From assembly GCF_002846365.1 (NCBI RefSeq), contig NZ_PJMW01000002.1, positions 5,704,001-5,768,000 of the forward strand: a stretch of DNA of 64,000 nt, given 5' to 3'. Under the pieces are notes generated by a model. It was given only the letters and a program-made list of their open reading frames with translations, had not been told where the DNA came from and did not search any database. The position numbers and the translations under genes were made by a program. How positions within the stretch are numbered: the first letter of the stretch is position 1; the number at the start of each line of letters is the position of its first letter. This document shows positions 35,034-43,184 of this stretch, in pieces. Origin of the DNA: Nocardia fluminea. Lineage in GTDB: Bacteria > Actinomycetota > Actinomycetes > Mycobacteriales > Mycobacteriaceae.

Positions 35034-35258
35034 ATGAAAGGTCAGACGAGTACCGCCCGGCTGTTGACCCTGTTCGGCGGCGTCGCCCTGGTGATGCTGA
35101 TGGTCAACTGGAGTCTGATGCGTGCGGTCGCGTTCGTGGTGATCTGGGCGGTCGCGGCGGGCGTGCTGGTCTTGCGCGACCGGCGCCGGGGAGCCGAAGG
35201 CATCGAGCCGACCTCATCCGCCGTCGTTTCCGACGCCTCAGACGCCCGCGAGCGCTGA
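35034..35258 (+). CDS. Small membrane protein (74 aa)
   Basis: 74 aa from the ATG at 35034. Two hydrophobic stretches (LLTLFGGVALVMLMVNWSLM and AVAFVVIWAVAAGVLVL) are followed by a basic turn (RDRRRGAEG) and a Ser/Asp-rich tail. The open frame extends upstream to 34911 but that part is Arg-rich and non-coding in character. The last 21 bp overlap the convergent lipoprotein gene. About 230 bp before it contain nothing I recognise. Confidence 0.5.
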   Translation: MKGQTSTARLLTLFGGVALVMLMVNWSLMRAVAFVVIWAVAAGVLVLRDRRRGAEGIEPTSSAVVSDASDARER

Positions 35259-35621
35259 GGCCAGATCCGGCACATCCAGAGCTTGAACGGCCTGCTGACG
35301 CACATCAGCGCAGTGCTGCTGGGTGACCGTATCGATCACCTCGCGATTACGAGCCACCGCGACATTGATGCCGCCGCTTCGCACCGCCCAGTTCTGCACC
35401 GTGGCATTGAACGACACCCGCGCCACAGTGACCCCCTGCGCACGCCAATTGTCGAGATCCGGCGTCATCATCTCGCACAGATGCACGGCAGCCTCATCGG
35501 AGATCTCCGGCGCGCCCTGCGTTGACGGCGGCAATCCCGGATCGGGTGCCTCGGTACTGGTAGCGCAGCCGGCGACAACCAGCAGCCCGATCAACACGGC
35601 CCCTCGTAGATGTGTGAACAC
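35238..35621 (-). CDS. Putative lipoprotein (127 aa)
   Basis: Signal peptide with lipobox: basic MFTHLR, hydrophobic GAVLIGLLVVAGC, lipidated Cys at residue 19. The mature part has three cysteines overall (HLCEMMTPDLDNW, QQHCADVR) and the motif TVARVSFNATVQNWAV. It is exported and membrane-anchored. Comparable small lipoproteins are common in mycobacteria and Nocardia, without known function. It overlaps the membrane protein gene tail to tail by 21 bp. Confidence 0.75.
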   Translation of the reverse strand: MFTHLRGAVLIGLLVVAGCATSTEAPDPGLPPSTQGAPEISDEAAVHLCEMMTPDLDNWRAQGVTVARVSFNATVQNWAVRSGGINVAVARNREVIDTVTQQHCADVRQQAVQALDVPDLASALAGV

Positions 35622-35719
35622 GGCACTGTCCCTCCGGTGAGGTTTGTCCTTGCTCAGTGCGAATGCCCGCCTCGCGGTGGGTCAAACAGCGATGACGCGT
35701 TGAAAACCGATGCAGCGGA

Positions 35720-35768
35720 GGTGACTTCACCGTCGGGACCGACGTCGGCTACTACGGGTCACCGGTGA
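35720..35768. other. Cluster of short palindromes downstream of the 79-aa gene
   Basis: Within 49 bp there are GGTGA-CT-TCACC (35720-35731), CGTCGG-GA-CCGACG (35731-35744) and TCACCGGTGA (35759-35768). They lie immediately after the stop of the small minus-strand operon and upstream of the lipoprotein gene, so they may act in transcript termination or as operators for the lipoprotein promoter. There is no T-run. Confidence 0.3.
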
Positions 35769-35769
35769 T

Positions 35770-36009
35770 CTACTCGACGCTGCCGATCGCAAGACCATCG
35801 GATGATGCACGCCAAGCCGGCTCACCCGAAATCTCATGCACACGAACCAAACCCACCTCCACCAACTGCTCAAGATACATCTCGGTCCGGCATGCAGAGT
35901 GGTTCAACTTCGAGGCGAAGTCAGGAGTGGTGATCGGCGCTGTCGGGGAGAATCGGCACAAGCTGGTCAAAATCCAGTCCTGGCAGTGAGTCAGGTGATC
36001 CTCGCTCAT
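35770..36009 (-). CDS. Small winged-helix-like protein (79 aa)
   Basis: 79 aa from the ATG at 36009, whose A is also the last base of the upstream TGA (TGATG). The sequence after residue 20 (ITTPDFASKLNHSACRTEMY, then LEQLVEVGLVRVHE and PAWRAS) has the helix-helix-wing pattern of a winged HTH: a substrate-free recognition unit with a short beta wing. It is likely a DNA-binding protein or an HTH adaptor, not a full regulator. It is translationally coupled to the 62-aa protein. Confidence 0.5.
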   Translation of the reverse strand: MSEDHLTHCQDWILTSLCRFSPTAPITTPDFASKLNHSACRTEMYLEQLVEVGLVRVHEISGEPAWRASSDGLAIGSVE

Positions 36010-36197
36010 CACGAGCCGCTCACTTGCTGCGCGCGTTCGTCGAGAACCATCCGCTTCTGCTCGACGAGCGTGGCTCTGGCGCGGCGCCGACTCCGGCAGG
36101 TGTCGACCGCGCATTCCAGATGGACTTGCATGGCCCGATGGGCTTGCTGGGCGGTCAGCGGACCAGGGTCCCGACCACAGAGGAGTATGGCGTTCAT
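36009..36197 (-). CDS. Small Cys/Arg-rich protein (62 aa)
   Basis: 62 aa from the ATG at 36197. It has the pattern PLTAQQAHRAMQVHLECAVD followed by TCRSRRRARATLVEQ. Two cysteines six residues apart sit beside a basic run. The frame is open further upstream, but the residues before this ATG are low quality. Related short proteins occur beside XRE regulators in Nocardia-type genomes as I remember them; no function known. It is divergent from the XRE gene across 254 bp. Confidence 0.5.
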   Translation of the reverse strand: MNAILLCGRDPGPLTAQQAHRAMQVHLECAVDTCRSRRRARATLVEQKRMVLDERAQQVSGS

Positions 36198-36451
36198 CGT
36201 GTGGCAGCCTTCCGGTCGACAATCATACGGTTCGGTTCGAGTGCGGCGAGGGCTCCGGATTCGACTGTGGGCATTGACGTTTCCCTTCATTGCGGAAATC
36301 GGGAGCGGCGAGCGGACTTTGCAGGTCGCCCGTCGGTTGACATGGCGCAACGTTAAGGTCGGTCAAGAGCAGGCATGGGGAGGATTTCGCCCCCTATCCC
36401 ACCTCGACTGGGCACATTGCTTTCCACGCCCGCCGTGAAGGGGTACGGAAC

Positions 36452-37669
36452 ATGGAAGATCAGGCGCCCATCGGGTTGCGCATCAAACGCCATCGCGAGC
36501 GCGCGGGGATCAGTCGGCCTGTCCTCGGTGACCGGATCAATCGGTCGTCTGACTGGGTGAAGCAGATCGAGAACGGGGTGCTGCAACCACCGAAGCTGTC
36601 GATGCTGTTGGCCATCGCCGATGCTCTGGGGCTGGCCGACCTCGCAGACCTGACAGGTAACGGGCACGCGGTTTCGGTGAACTTGTACGCAGGGGCCAGA
36701 CACGACGCTCTCGGTGCGGTCCAAGCCGCACTCACAGACTTCCGTCGGCCGTCGCCCGGGCGCGCTCACAACGTTGTGCATCTTGCCGAGCGGCTACGGC
36801 TCGCGTGGGAGGTCCGGCATGCCAGCCCAGACCACCGCACGCAGCTTGGCCTCGTCCTGCCGGGCCTGATCAGCGATGCCCAGGAGGCGGCGCGCGCACC
36901 AGGCCCCGGCCGACGGGAAGCGCGTCGAGTCCTCGCTGGTGTTTACCAACTGGTGGACTTTTTCGTCGCCTACCAACGCGATAGCTCGTTGGTCTGGATG
37001 GTCGCGGACAGGGCGTTGGAGCAGGCATATGAAGCCGACGACCCGTACCTGGTCGCCAGCTCCTCCTGGTCGATGGTGCAGGCGCTGCGGGACTCGGGTC
37101 GATGGGATGAGGCGCTCGCACTGATCGAAGCGGGCACTGCAATCCTCGCCCCCTACCTGGATCGCGACGACACACCAGACGATTGGCGGGGCATCACCGG
37201 TGCATTGCACGCCGAGGCGGCTCTGGTGCATGCTCGCCGCGGCCGCCACGGTGAGGCTTGTTCGGCCTGGGACGGTGCCGACCGCTGGGCGAAGTGGTTG
37301 GGCTCGGACTACCGCCACATTCAGACCAGTTTCGGGCAGGCCGTCCAGGGCGCGAATGCGGTCACTCTCGGTGTGGATCTGCGCCGGTCCGGGGAAGCGC
37401 TACGGGCGGCGCGTGCGCTCGACGAGAACGCGATCGTGTCGGTGCCGCGTCGGTCACGACATCTGATCGAGGTTGCTCGCGCCTATGCGCAGCGCGACGA
37501 AGGTGCCGCCGTGTTGGCACTGCTGAGCAAAGCGCACCGCACTGCACCGGAGACGATCAGCTTCAACGGCTTCGCGAAGGAATTGTTGCTCGGGCTGACG
37601 AAGCGCCCACCAGTCGGGATGGCGCAAGACGTGCGCGAGTTGTGCCAGCGAGTTGGTGTGGCGGCCTGA
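36452..37669 (+). CDS. XRE-family regulator with C-terminal TPR-like region
   Basis: 405 aa, ATG at 36452 with GAAGGGG about 9 bp upstream. The HTH_3/XRE domain is at residues 8-65 (IGLRIKRHRERAGISRPVLG, INRSSDWVKQIENG, LSMLLAIADALGL). The rest is helical with repeat-like Ala/Leu/Trp spacing (ALEQAYEADDPYLVASSSW, AEAALVHARRGRHGEACSAW), as in large actinobacterial XRE regulators of sporulation and secondary metabolism. It is divergent from the coupled 62-aa/79-aa pair, its likely regulon. Confidence 0.88.
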   Translation: MEDQAPIGLRIKRHRERAGISRPVLGDRINRSSDWVKQIENGVLQPPKLSMLLAIADALGLADLADLTGNGHAVSVNLYAGARHDALGAVQAALTDFRRPSPGRAHNVVHLAERLRLAWEVRHASPDHRTQLGLVLPGLISDAQEAARAPGPGRREARRVLAGVYQLVDFFVAYQRDSSLVWMVADRALEQAYEADDPYLVASSSWSMVQALRDSGRWDEALALIEAGTAILAPYLDRDDTPDDWRGITGALHAEAALVHARRGRHGEACSAWDGADRWAKWLGSDYRHIQTSFGQAVQGANAVTLGVDLRRSGEALRAARALDENAIVSVPRRSRHLIEVARAYAQRDEGAAVLALLSKAHRTAPETISFNGFAKELLLGLTKRPPVGMAQDVRELCQRVGVAA

Positions 37670-37840
37670 CGGCGCTTCTTTAGCCGTGTGCGCGGACTAC
37701 GCATCGCGTTGGTGGCGCGTGCACTGGATAGGTGTGCGAGCCCCGGTCTTTCGGAATCGGGGTGAGTGCAAACGGTGACCGGGGGTTGTGTGGGCGGCTA
37801 ACGTTTTGGCGTTGGCGATTTGCCTGGTGAGGAGACTGTG

Positions 37841-38536
37841 ATGACCGTCGACGTCGATATCGCGGTGCATCCGCTCGACGATCCGGTGCGGGGTTCGTTG
37901 CGGGGCGAGCACAGGCGGTTCGCGCGGTGGACGGGGCGGATCGGGCGTTATGAGCCGGAGGTGGCGCGGTTCGTGGGGCATCCGGTGGTGCTCGGGGAAC
38001 AGGATTGGGTTGATCTGGGGACGGTGCTCGGAGCGGGCGGCAGTGCTGGGATTCGCGGGACGGGGCATGTGGTGCCGGCGGGGTGGACGGTGCTTGCCGA
38101 GTTCGACACGGTGCAGATGGACGGTTCGGGGTTGCGGGTCGGGTTCGATCCTGAGCTCGAAAGGCTCACTGCCGCTGATGTTCCCGAGATCTTGGAGCTG
38201 ATCGCGCGGACCGAACCGGGTCCGTACGCGCCGCGGACCATCGAGATGGGTACCTATCTGGGGCTGCGGGTCGAGGGTCGGTTGGTGGCGATGGCGGGGG
38301 AGCGGCTGCATCCGCCGGGGTGGACCGAGATCAGTGCGGTGTGCACCGACGCCGAATTCCGGGGTCGTGGGATCGCGTCGCGGCTGATCCGGGCGGTCGG
38401 GGCCGGGATACGGGCGCGCGGCGAGACGCCGTTTCTGCATGCGGTCGCGCACAACACGACAGCGATCAGTTTGTACGAGACGCTGGGGTTCACCGTGCGG
38501 AAGAGGTCGAAGCTGACGCTGGTGCAAGCGCCCTAG
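37841..38536 (+). CDS. GNAT-family N-acetyltransferase
   Basis: 231 aa, ATG at 37841 with GAGGAG about 6 bp upstream. An N-terminal half of about 110 residues without clear motifs is followed by an FR47-like GNAT domain: ISAVCTDAEFRGRGIASRLI (acetyl-CoA pyrophosphate loop in RGRGIA), HAVAHNTTAISLYETLGF and a final VRKRSKLTLV. Substrate unknown. Its TAG shares CTAG with the convergent glycosyltransferase stop. Confidence 0.88.
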   Translation: MTVDVDIAVHPLDDPVRGSLRGEHRRFARWTGRIGRYEPEVARFVGHPVVLGEQDWVDLGTVLGAGGSAGIRGTGHVVPAGWTVLAEFDTVQMDGSGLRVGFDPELERLTAADVPEILELIARTEPGPYAPRTIEMGTYLGLRVEGRLVAMAGERLHPPGWTEISAVCTDAEFRGRGIASRLIRAVGAGIRARGETPFLHAVAHNTTAISLYETLGFTVRKRSKLTLVQAP

Positions 38537-39636
38537 CTGGTGCCGACCGAGTGGGTGAGCTCGTCGGCGATGTCGTTGACGCTGGGCATCGCGGCGATCT
38601 CGGCGGCGACCGCACGCGCGTTGGCCCTCGAATCGGGATCGCTGATCAGGGTGTTGAGGTGGGCGGCGGTGATCGACCGGGCAGGCACCGAGAGCCCGGC
38701 GCCGCGTCGCTGCACCGACACAGCGTTCCACGCGCGGTCGCCGGGGGCGGGGGTGGCGAGCTGGGGGACGCCGGCGTGCAGGGCGGCATAGACCGAGCCC
38801 GCTCCCGCGTGGTTGACCATGGCAGTGCAGTGGGGCAGGGCTTCGTGCAGGGCGATCCACCCGGTCGTGTGGATGTTCGCGGGAAGTGCGGTGTCGCGCG
38901 ATGTCTTTCGATCCGGTCGCACGATGACGATGTCGGCATCGACATAGGGCGCGGCGCGCACGATCGCACGCAGCATCGTGTCGGGTCCGTCGCCGAGCAT
39001 GGTCGAGCGGGTGACGAGAATGCGTGGGCGCGTGGACGGTTCGCGCAGGAACGCCGGTGTGTCCGTGCCCGGGGTGCGGTACGGGGTGTAGCGCAACGGC
39101 CGCCCGTCGACCCGGACGATGCTGGGCGGGGCGATGGACAGGGTGCTCGCCGGTGGGGCCACGGCGGTGCCGGTGAGCAGAGCCAGGAGTTCGCGGCGGA
39201 TGACGGTGCCGTTGTCGAGGGCGATGTTGTGCAGGATCGTGGGTACCCCGAGCCGGTCGGCGACGATCGCCGCTGCTGAAGCGAACGGTTCGTGGACGAT
39301 CACCTGCGGCCGGAACTCGATCGCGGCACGCAGCAGCGGCTCGATCATCGGCCTGTTGGTGACCGCGAAAACGTGGGCACCGCCGCGCGCGTCCGCCATC
39401 CCCTTGCCCGACCGCACCGCCAGCACGGGGTGCCTGCCCAGCCCGCGCACCGCGGCACGCAGATAGTCGATGGGCGGGGCGACATCGGCGACCGGCACTC
39501 GCGCCCGCACCACCGTGGCCGCGTCCCCACCGGTGGCCAGCATGACCTCGTGTCCGCGCTCGCGCAGCGTTTCGGCCAGCGGCATCATCGGGAACAGATG
39601 CCCGATCAGCGGCATCGCCACGAACAGCACTCGCAT
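38533..39636 (-). CDS. Glycosyltransferase, MGT/UGT family (GT1-like)
   Basis: 367 aa from the ATG at 39636 (MRVLFVAMPLIGHLFPM), preferred over the in-frame start at 39693. It has the EryCIII/UGT pattern: N-terminal GHLFPMMPLAETLRERGHEV; C-terminal nucleotide-sugar block VNHAGAGSVYAALHAGVPQL, then PAPGDRAWNAVSVQRRGAGL. Such enzymes glycosylate macrolides, glycopeptidolipids or other small lipophilic acceptors with TDP- or UDP-sugars. No biosynthetic cluster surrounds it, so its acceptor is unknown. It is convergent with the GNAT gene. Confidence 0.88.
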   Translation of the reverse strand: MRVLFVAMPLIGHLFPMMPLAETLRERGHEVMLATGGDAATVVRARVPVADVAPPIDYLRAAVRGLGRHPVLAVRSGKGMADARGGAHVFAVTNRPMIEPLLRAAIEFRPQVIVHEPFASAAAIVADRLGVPTILHNIALDNGTVIRRELLALLTGTAVAPPASTLSIAPPSIVRVDGRPLRYTPYRTPGTDTPAFLREPSTRPRILVTRSTMLGDGPDTMLRAIVRAAPYVDADIVIVRPDRKTSRDTALPANIHTTGWIALHEALPHCTAMVNHAGAGSVYAALHAGVPQLATPAPGDRAWNAVSVQRRGAGLSVPARSITAAHLNTLISDPDSRANARAVAAEIAAMPSVNDIADELTHSVGTS

Positions 39637-39727
39637 CCGGTCTCCGTCCTCGGCGGCCGCGTCTGGGCCCCACCATCGAGCAATACGAGCCAACGCCGTC
39701 GATAGTTCACTTCGGCATCGGCAAGAG

Positions 39728-40384
39728 TCAGGCGGTCGCTGCGCCGTGATAGAAAAAGTCGCCGAGGCCGACGGTGAACACCAGGATGCCGTAGAGGGCG
39801 TGCTCCACCGAGGTGGTGAGCAGTGATCGGGTTCGCCGGTACCGGGCGGCGAAGAGGGCCCCGGCCGCCGCGCTCAGCAGCACCGATATCCAGTTACCGA
39901 CGATGACGTGGGCGAAACCGAACGCGATGGCGCTGGCGGCGATCATCCGTGCACCGTCACCGAAGATCGGGGCGTAGCGGTGGAACAGGAACGCGCGAAA
40001 GAGCAGTTCCTGCGGATAGACGCTGACCAGCGGGTAGAACACCAGGACCAGCACCCAGATCAGGGGCCGTTCGCGCGGCAGGTCGAACAGTGAGCCGGGC
40101 CGCAGCACGGCTACCGCGACGGCGAGGGCCACGGCTGAGATCGCCCAGAGTGTGAGGATGGCCGGCAGGGCGGGGCGCAGTGTGTCGGCTCGCCAGAAAC
40201 TGCGGTGGTCGAAACCGGTGCGGCGCAGGTAGATCACGAGTCCGACGGTGATCGCGGCAAGGAAAGGCAGCGGGCTCACCCCGCGCAGATATACCGCGAA
40301 CAACCCGGTCAGGCCGAAGAAGAGGACGACGAATTCGATTGTGAGCCAGGTCTTCCGGCCGGCTCGGCCGGGGTCGACGGTCAT
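39728..40384 (-). CDS. CPBP-family intramembrane metalloprotease
   Basis: 218 aa with six to seven hydrophobic helices (IEFVVLFFGLTGLFAVYL, PFLAAITVGLVIYL, LTLWAISAVALAVAVAVL). Motifs of the CAAX/CPBP (Abi) superfamily: YPQELLFRAFLFHRY (the EExxxR element, with Gln in place of the first Glu), FGFAHVIVGNW (His) and VEHALYGILVF (His). It is probably a membrane protease or prenyl-type processing enzyme. It is 9 bp downstream of the sirtuin gene on the same strand. Confidence 0.88.
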   Translation of the reverse strand: MTVDPGRAGRKTWLTIEFVVLFFGLTGLFAVYLRGVSPLPFLAAITVGLVIYLRRTGFDHRSFWRADTLRPALPAILTLWAISAVALAVAVAVLRPGSLFDLPRERPLIWVLVLVFYPLVSVYPQELLFRAFLFHRYAPIFGDGARMIAASAIAFGFAHVIVGNWISVLLSAAAGALFAARYRRTRSLLTTSVEHALYGILVFTVGLGDFFYHGAATA

Positions 40385-40393
40385 CTGCCGAGA

Positions 40394-41140
40394 CTAGCGT
40401 TTGTGCTCGGGCTTCGTCGCGGCCAACGTTGCCAGCAGGGCAGGCAAAGCGGTGCCGATGGGTTCGCGGATGACCTCGTCGGCGAGGTCGTCGTAGGGGG
40501 TGGGTTCGGCGTTGATGATGATCAGGCGGGCGCCGTGTTCGGCGGCGACACCGACCAGCGATGCGGCGGGCTGGACTTGCAGACTGGTGCCGACGGCGAT
40601 GAACACGGTGCAGACCTGGGCGATCGCCATGGCGTGCGCGAGCACCTCGGGGTCGAGTGCTTGACCGAACATGACCGTGGCGGTTTTGAGGATGCCGCCG
40701 CAGCGCAGGCAGGCGGGATCGGGTTCGCCCGCGGCGATGCGGTCGAGGGCCTGTTCGGTGGTGGTGCGGTCGTCGCAGGACGTGCACAGCACCGTGCGGG
40801 CGTTGCCGTGGAGTTCGAGGACCGCGCGGTCGGGCAGGCCGGCGAGCTGGTGGAGCCCGTCGACGTTCTGGGTGATCACGCGCACCGCTGTCCCGGTGGC
40901 GGCGAGCGCGGTGACGGCCTGGTGGGCGGGGTTGGGCTGGGCGCGCCAGGCGGGGTGTTCGCCGCGCATGAGCCAGGAGCGGCGGCGGATGTCGGGATCG
41001 GCCATGTAGTAGTCGTAGGTGACCAGTTTCTGGGCGTCGGGGTCGCGCTGCCACAGCCCTGCCGGACCGCGGTAGTCCGGGATTCCGCTGTCGGTGGAGA
41101 CGCCGGCGCCGGACAGGATGGCCACGAGCTGGTTGGTCAT
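40394..41140 (-). CDS. cobB: NAD-dependent protein deacylase, SIR2 family
   Basis: 248 aa. It has GAGVSTDSGIPDYRGPAGLW (NAD binding), TQNVDGLHQLAG, catalytic His in LELHGNA, and the zinc module CTSCDDRT and CLRCGG (four Cys). Then VGTSLQVQPAASL and IINAEPTPYD. It removes acyl groups from lysines, using NAD. ATG start at 41140. It precedes the CPBP gene and is divergent from the SCO6745-family gene. Confidence 0.93.
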   Translation of the reverse strand: MTNQLVAILSGAGVSTDSGIPDYRGPAGLWQRDPDAQKLVTYDYYMADPDIRRRSWLMRGEHPAWRAQPNPAHQAVTALAATGTAVRVITQNVDGLHQLAGLPDRAVLELHGNARTVLCTSCDDRTTTEQALDRIAAGEPDPACLRCGGILKTATVMFGQALDPEVLAHAMAIAQVCTVFIAVGTSLQVQPAASLVGVAAEHGARLIIINAEPTPYDDLADEVIREPIGTALPALLATLAATKPEHKR

Positions 41141-41261
41141 GAAGTCCAGACTAGGACCGGTCGAGGGGATTTCGGTCGTTGCCCTCGCGAAGGGCTACCG
41201 GATCTGACTATTGAACGCTAAAGTCTGCCTGGAGTGGACAACAGCGGAAGGTGGCAGGCGA

Positions 41262-41999
41262 ATGGCGTCGGCAGCGGTCAAACAGCAGGTACTCGAACTC
41301 GGTGGGGCGTTCATGATCTCGCGCGAGGCCAGGGCGTTCGGGGAGACGACCGGGGTGGCCGGGTTCCACGGCGCCTACACCCGAGGACGCGGCGGCGTGC
41401 TCGGTGACGTCGACGCCGACGTGGTGAGCGCGGCCTTCGGTTTCTTCGAACCCGGCTGCGTGCGCGCGGCATGGGAATCGGTGCCGATGCCCGCCGCCGA
41501 CGCGGCGGTGGAATACATGCTCGCGTGTCGCGATTTCGGCCGACGCAAACTGGCCGCGTTCGAGCAGGCCGACCGGCTCGCGCACCTGCTGGGACGGGTG
41601 GTCGACGCCGCACCCTCGACCGGGTTGGCGCTGTTCGCGGGCTGGCGGGCGATGCCGGTACCCGAGGACGGGCGCGCCGCGGTGCTGCAACTGACCCATG
41701 TGCTGCGCGAGCTGCGCGGCGGACTGCACCTCGTCGCGGTGCTGGCCACCGGCCTGACCCCGCTGCAGGCGATCCTGGTCGCGGGCTCGCCGATCCTCGA
41801 CGGACCCGGGCAAGCGAAATTCCTCGGCTGGACCGAACCGTTCGAGACCGTCACCGACGATGTGCGGGTGCGCTGGGACGCGGCGGAGAAACTGACCGAC
41901 GAACTGATCGCACCCTGCTTCGACGTCCTCGACGACACCGAGCGCGCCGAGCTCACCACCCTGGTGCTCGACGCGCACCGAATCGCCTTGGCACGCTAG
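41262..41999 (+). CDS. SCO6745-family protein
   Basis: 245 aa from the ATG at 41262, with AAGGTGG about 8 bp upstream. The sequence has the look of actinobacterial SCO6745/SalK-type proteins: LGGAFMISREARAFGETTGV, then FHGAYTRGRGGVLGDVDADV and VSAAFGFFEPGCVRAAWESV. The rest is helical (ALFAGWRAMPVPEDGRAAVL and HVLRELRGGLHLVAV). Relatives are encoded near natural-product or stress genes, with no settled function. It is convergent with ppk2. Confidence 0.75.
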   Translation: MASAAVKQQVLELGGAFMISREARAFGETTGVAGFHGAYTRGRGGVLGDVDADVVSAAFGFFEPGCVRAAWESVPMPAADAAVEYMLACRDFGRRKLAAFEQADRLAHLLGRVVDAAPSTGLALFAGWRAMPVPEDGRAAVLQLTHVLRELRGGLHLVAVLATGLTPLQAILVAGSPILDGPGQAKFLGWTEPFETVTDDVRVRWDAAEKLTDELIAPCFDVLDDTERAELTTLVLDAHRIALAR

Positions 42000-42003
42000 C
42001 GCA

Positions 42004-42939
42004 TCAGGAACCGATGACGTCGCGCCCGCGGCCCACGATCAGTGGGTCGGCGGTGCCGACGATCTCGGCGTCCTTGTTGTCGTAGTCGAACCCACTCAAC
42101 ACGTGCCGCATCGCGTTGAGCCGGGCACGTTTCTTGTCGTTGCTCTTGACCACGATCCACGGCGCGTGATCGGTGTCGGTGTGCTCGAAGTTCTCTTCCT
42201 TGGCCGCGGTGTAGTCGTCCCATTTGTCGAGCGAGGCCAAATCCATCGGCGATAGCTTCCAGTGCCGCACCGGGTCGACCTGGCGGATGGCGAAGCGGGT
42301 GCGCTGCTCGAGTGGCGAGACCGAGAACCAGAACTTGACCAGGTCGATACCGTCGTCGACGAGCATCCGCTCGAACAGCGGTACCTGCGACAGGAACCGC
42401 CGATGCTGCTCGGGCGTGCAGAAACCCATCACCCGTTCCACACCGGCGCGGTTGTACCAGGAACGGTCGAACAGCACGATCTCGCCCGCCGCGGGCAGAT
42501 GCTCGACGTAGCGCTGGAAATACCACTGGGTGGATTCGCGGGTGGAGGGTTTCTCCAGTGCCACGACGCGGGCGCCGCGCGGGTTCAGGTGCTCCATGAA
42601 GCGTTTGATGGTGCCGCCCTTGCCCGCGGCGTCGCGACCTTCGAACACGATGACGACGCGGCGACCGGTCGCCTTGACCCAGTTCTGCAGTTTCAGCAGT
42701 TCGATCTGCAGTAATCGCTTGTCGAAGTCGTATCGCAGGCGCGAGAGGCGCTCGTCGTAGGGGTAGCCCTCGCGCCAGGTGTCGACGACGCGCCCGCCGG
42801 GTTCGGTGAGCAGGATCGGATCGTCGTCGTCGCTGTCGTCGACGGTGAAACCGGTGGTGTCGGTCAGGTTCACGACGGTCGCGAGATCGGCGATCTCGCT
42901 GACATCACGGGGGATCGGACGAGTCTCGACATCGGTCAT
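42004..42939 (-). CDS. ppk2: Polyphosphate kinase 2
   Basis: 311 aa from the ATG at 42939 (MTDVETRPIPRD). PPK2 core: Walker A FEGRDAAGKGGTIKRFMEHL, conserved ARVVALEKPSTRESTQWYFQ, Walker B/lid IVLFDRSWYNRAGVERVMGF, then FWFSVSPLEQRTRF and WKLSPMDLASLDKWDDYT. The sequence is of the class I type, phosphorylating NDPs from polyphosphate or the reverse. An acidic DDSDDDD stretch lies in the N-terminal extension. It is divergent from the sugar transporter operon. Confidence 0.94.
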   Translation of the reverse strand: MTDVETRPIPRDVSEIADLATVVNLTDTTGFTVDDSDDDDPILLTEPGGRVVDTWREGYPYDERLSRLRYDFDKRLLQIELLKLQNWVKATGRRVVIVFEGRDAAGKGGTIKRFMEHLNPRGARVVALEKPSTRESTQWYFQRYVEHLPAAGEIVLFDRSWYNRAGVERVMGFCTPEQHRRFLSQVPLFERMLVDDGIDLVKFWFSVSPLEQRTRFAIRQVDPVRHWKLSPMDLASLDKWDDYTAAKEENFEHTDTDHAPWIVVKSNDKKRARLNAMRHVLSGFDYDNKDAEIVGTADPLIVGRGRDVIGS

Positions 42940-43184
42940 CCCTGCGACGCTAAAGGGTGTGCGTGTCGCGAAGATGAACGCGCGATGCCCAGCGTCGCGA
43001 CGCCACATCACCCGCACCGCACCGCGAACGGGTACGGCGCGCGTGTTGCACGACCGCTACGACAACACGGCGATGTGGGCTCGCTATCGCCAATTCCTGC
43101 GAATGGCACCTCGGTCGGGGCAGACTGTGGTCCCACCCCGCTACTCGCGAGGCAACGCTGCCCGCCGTGGAGAGGACGACGCCG

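Noticed and set aside
37741..37762. Hairpin CCCCG...CGGGG between the XRE and GNAT genes as a terminator
   Set aside because: The stem is only five base pairs with no T-run, and such runs are common at this GC content.
37697..39676. A 659-codon minus-strand frame across the GNAT and glycosyltransferase genes
   Set aside because: Arg/Pro/His-rich composition and antisense to the GNAT gene; no domain seen.
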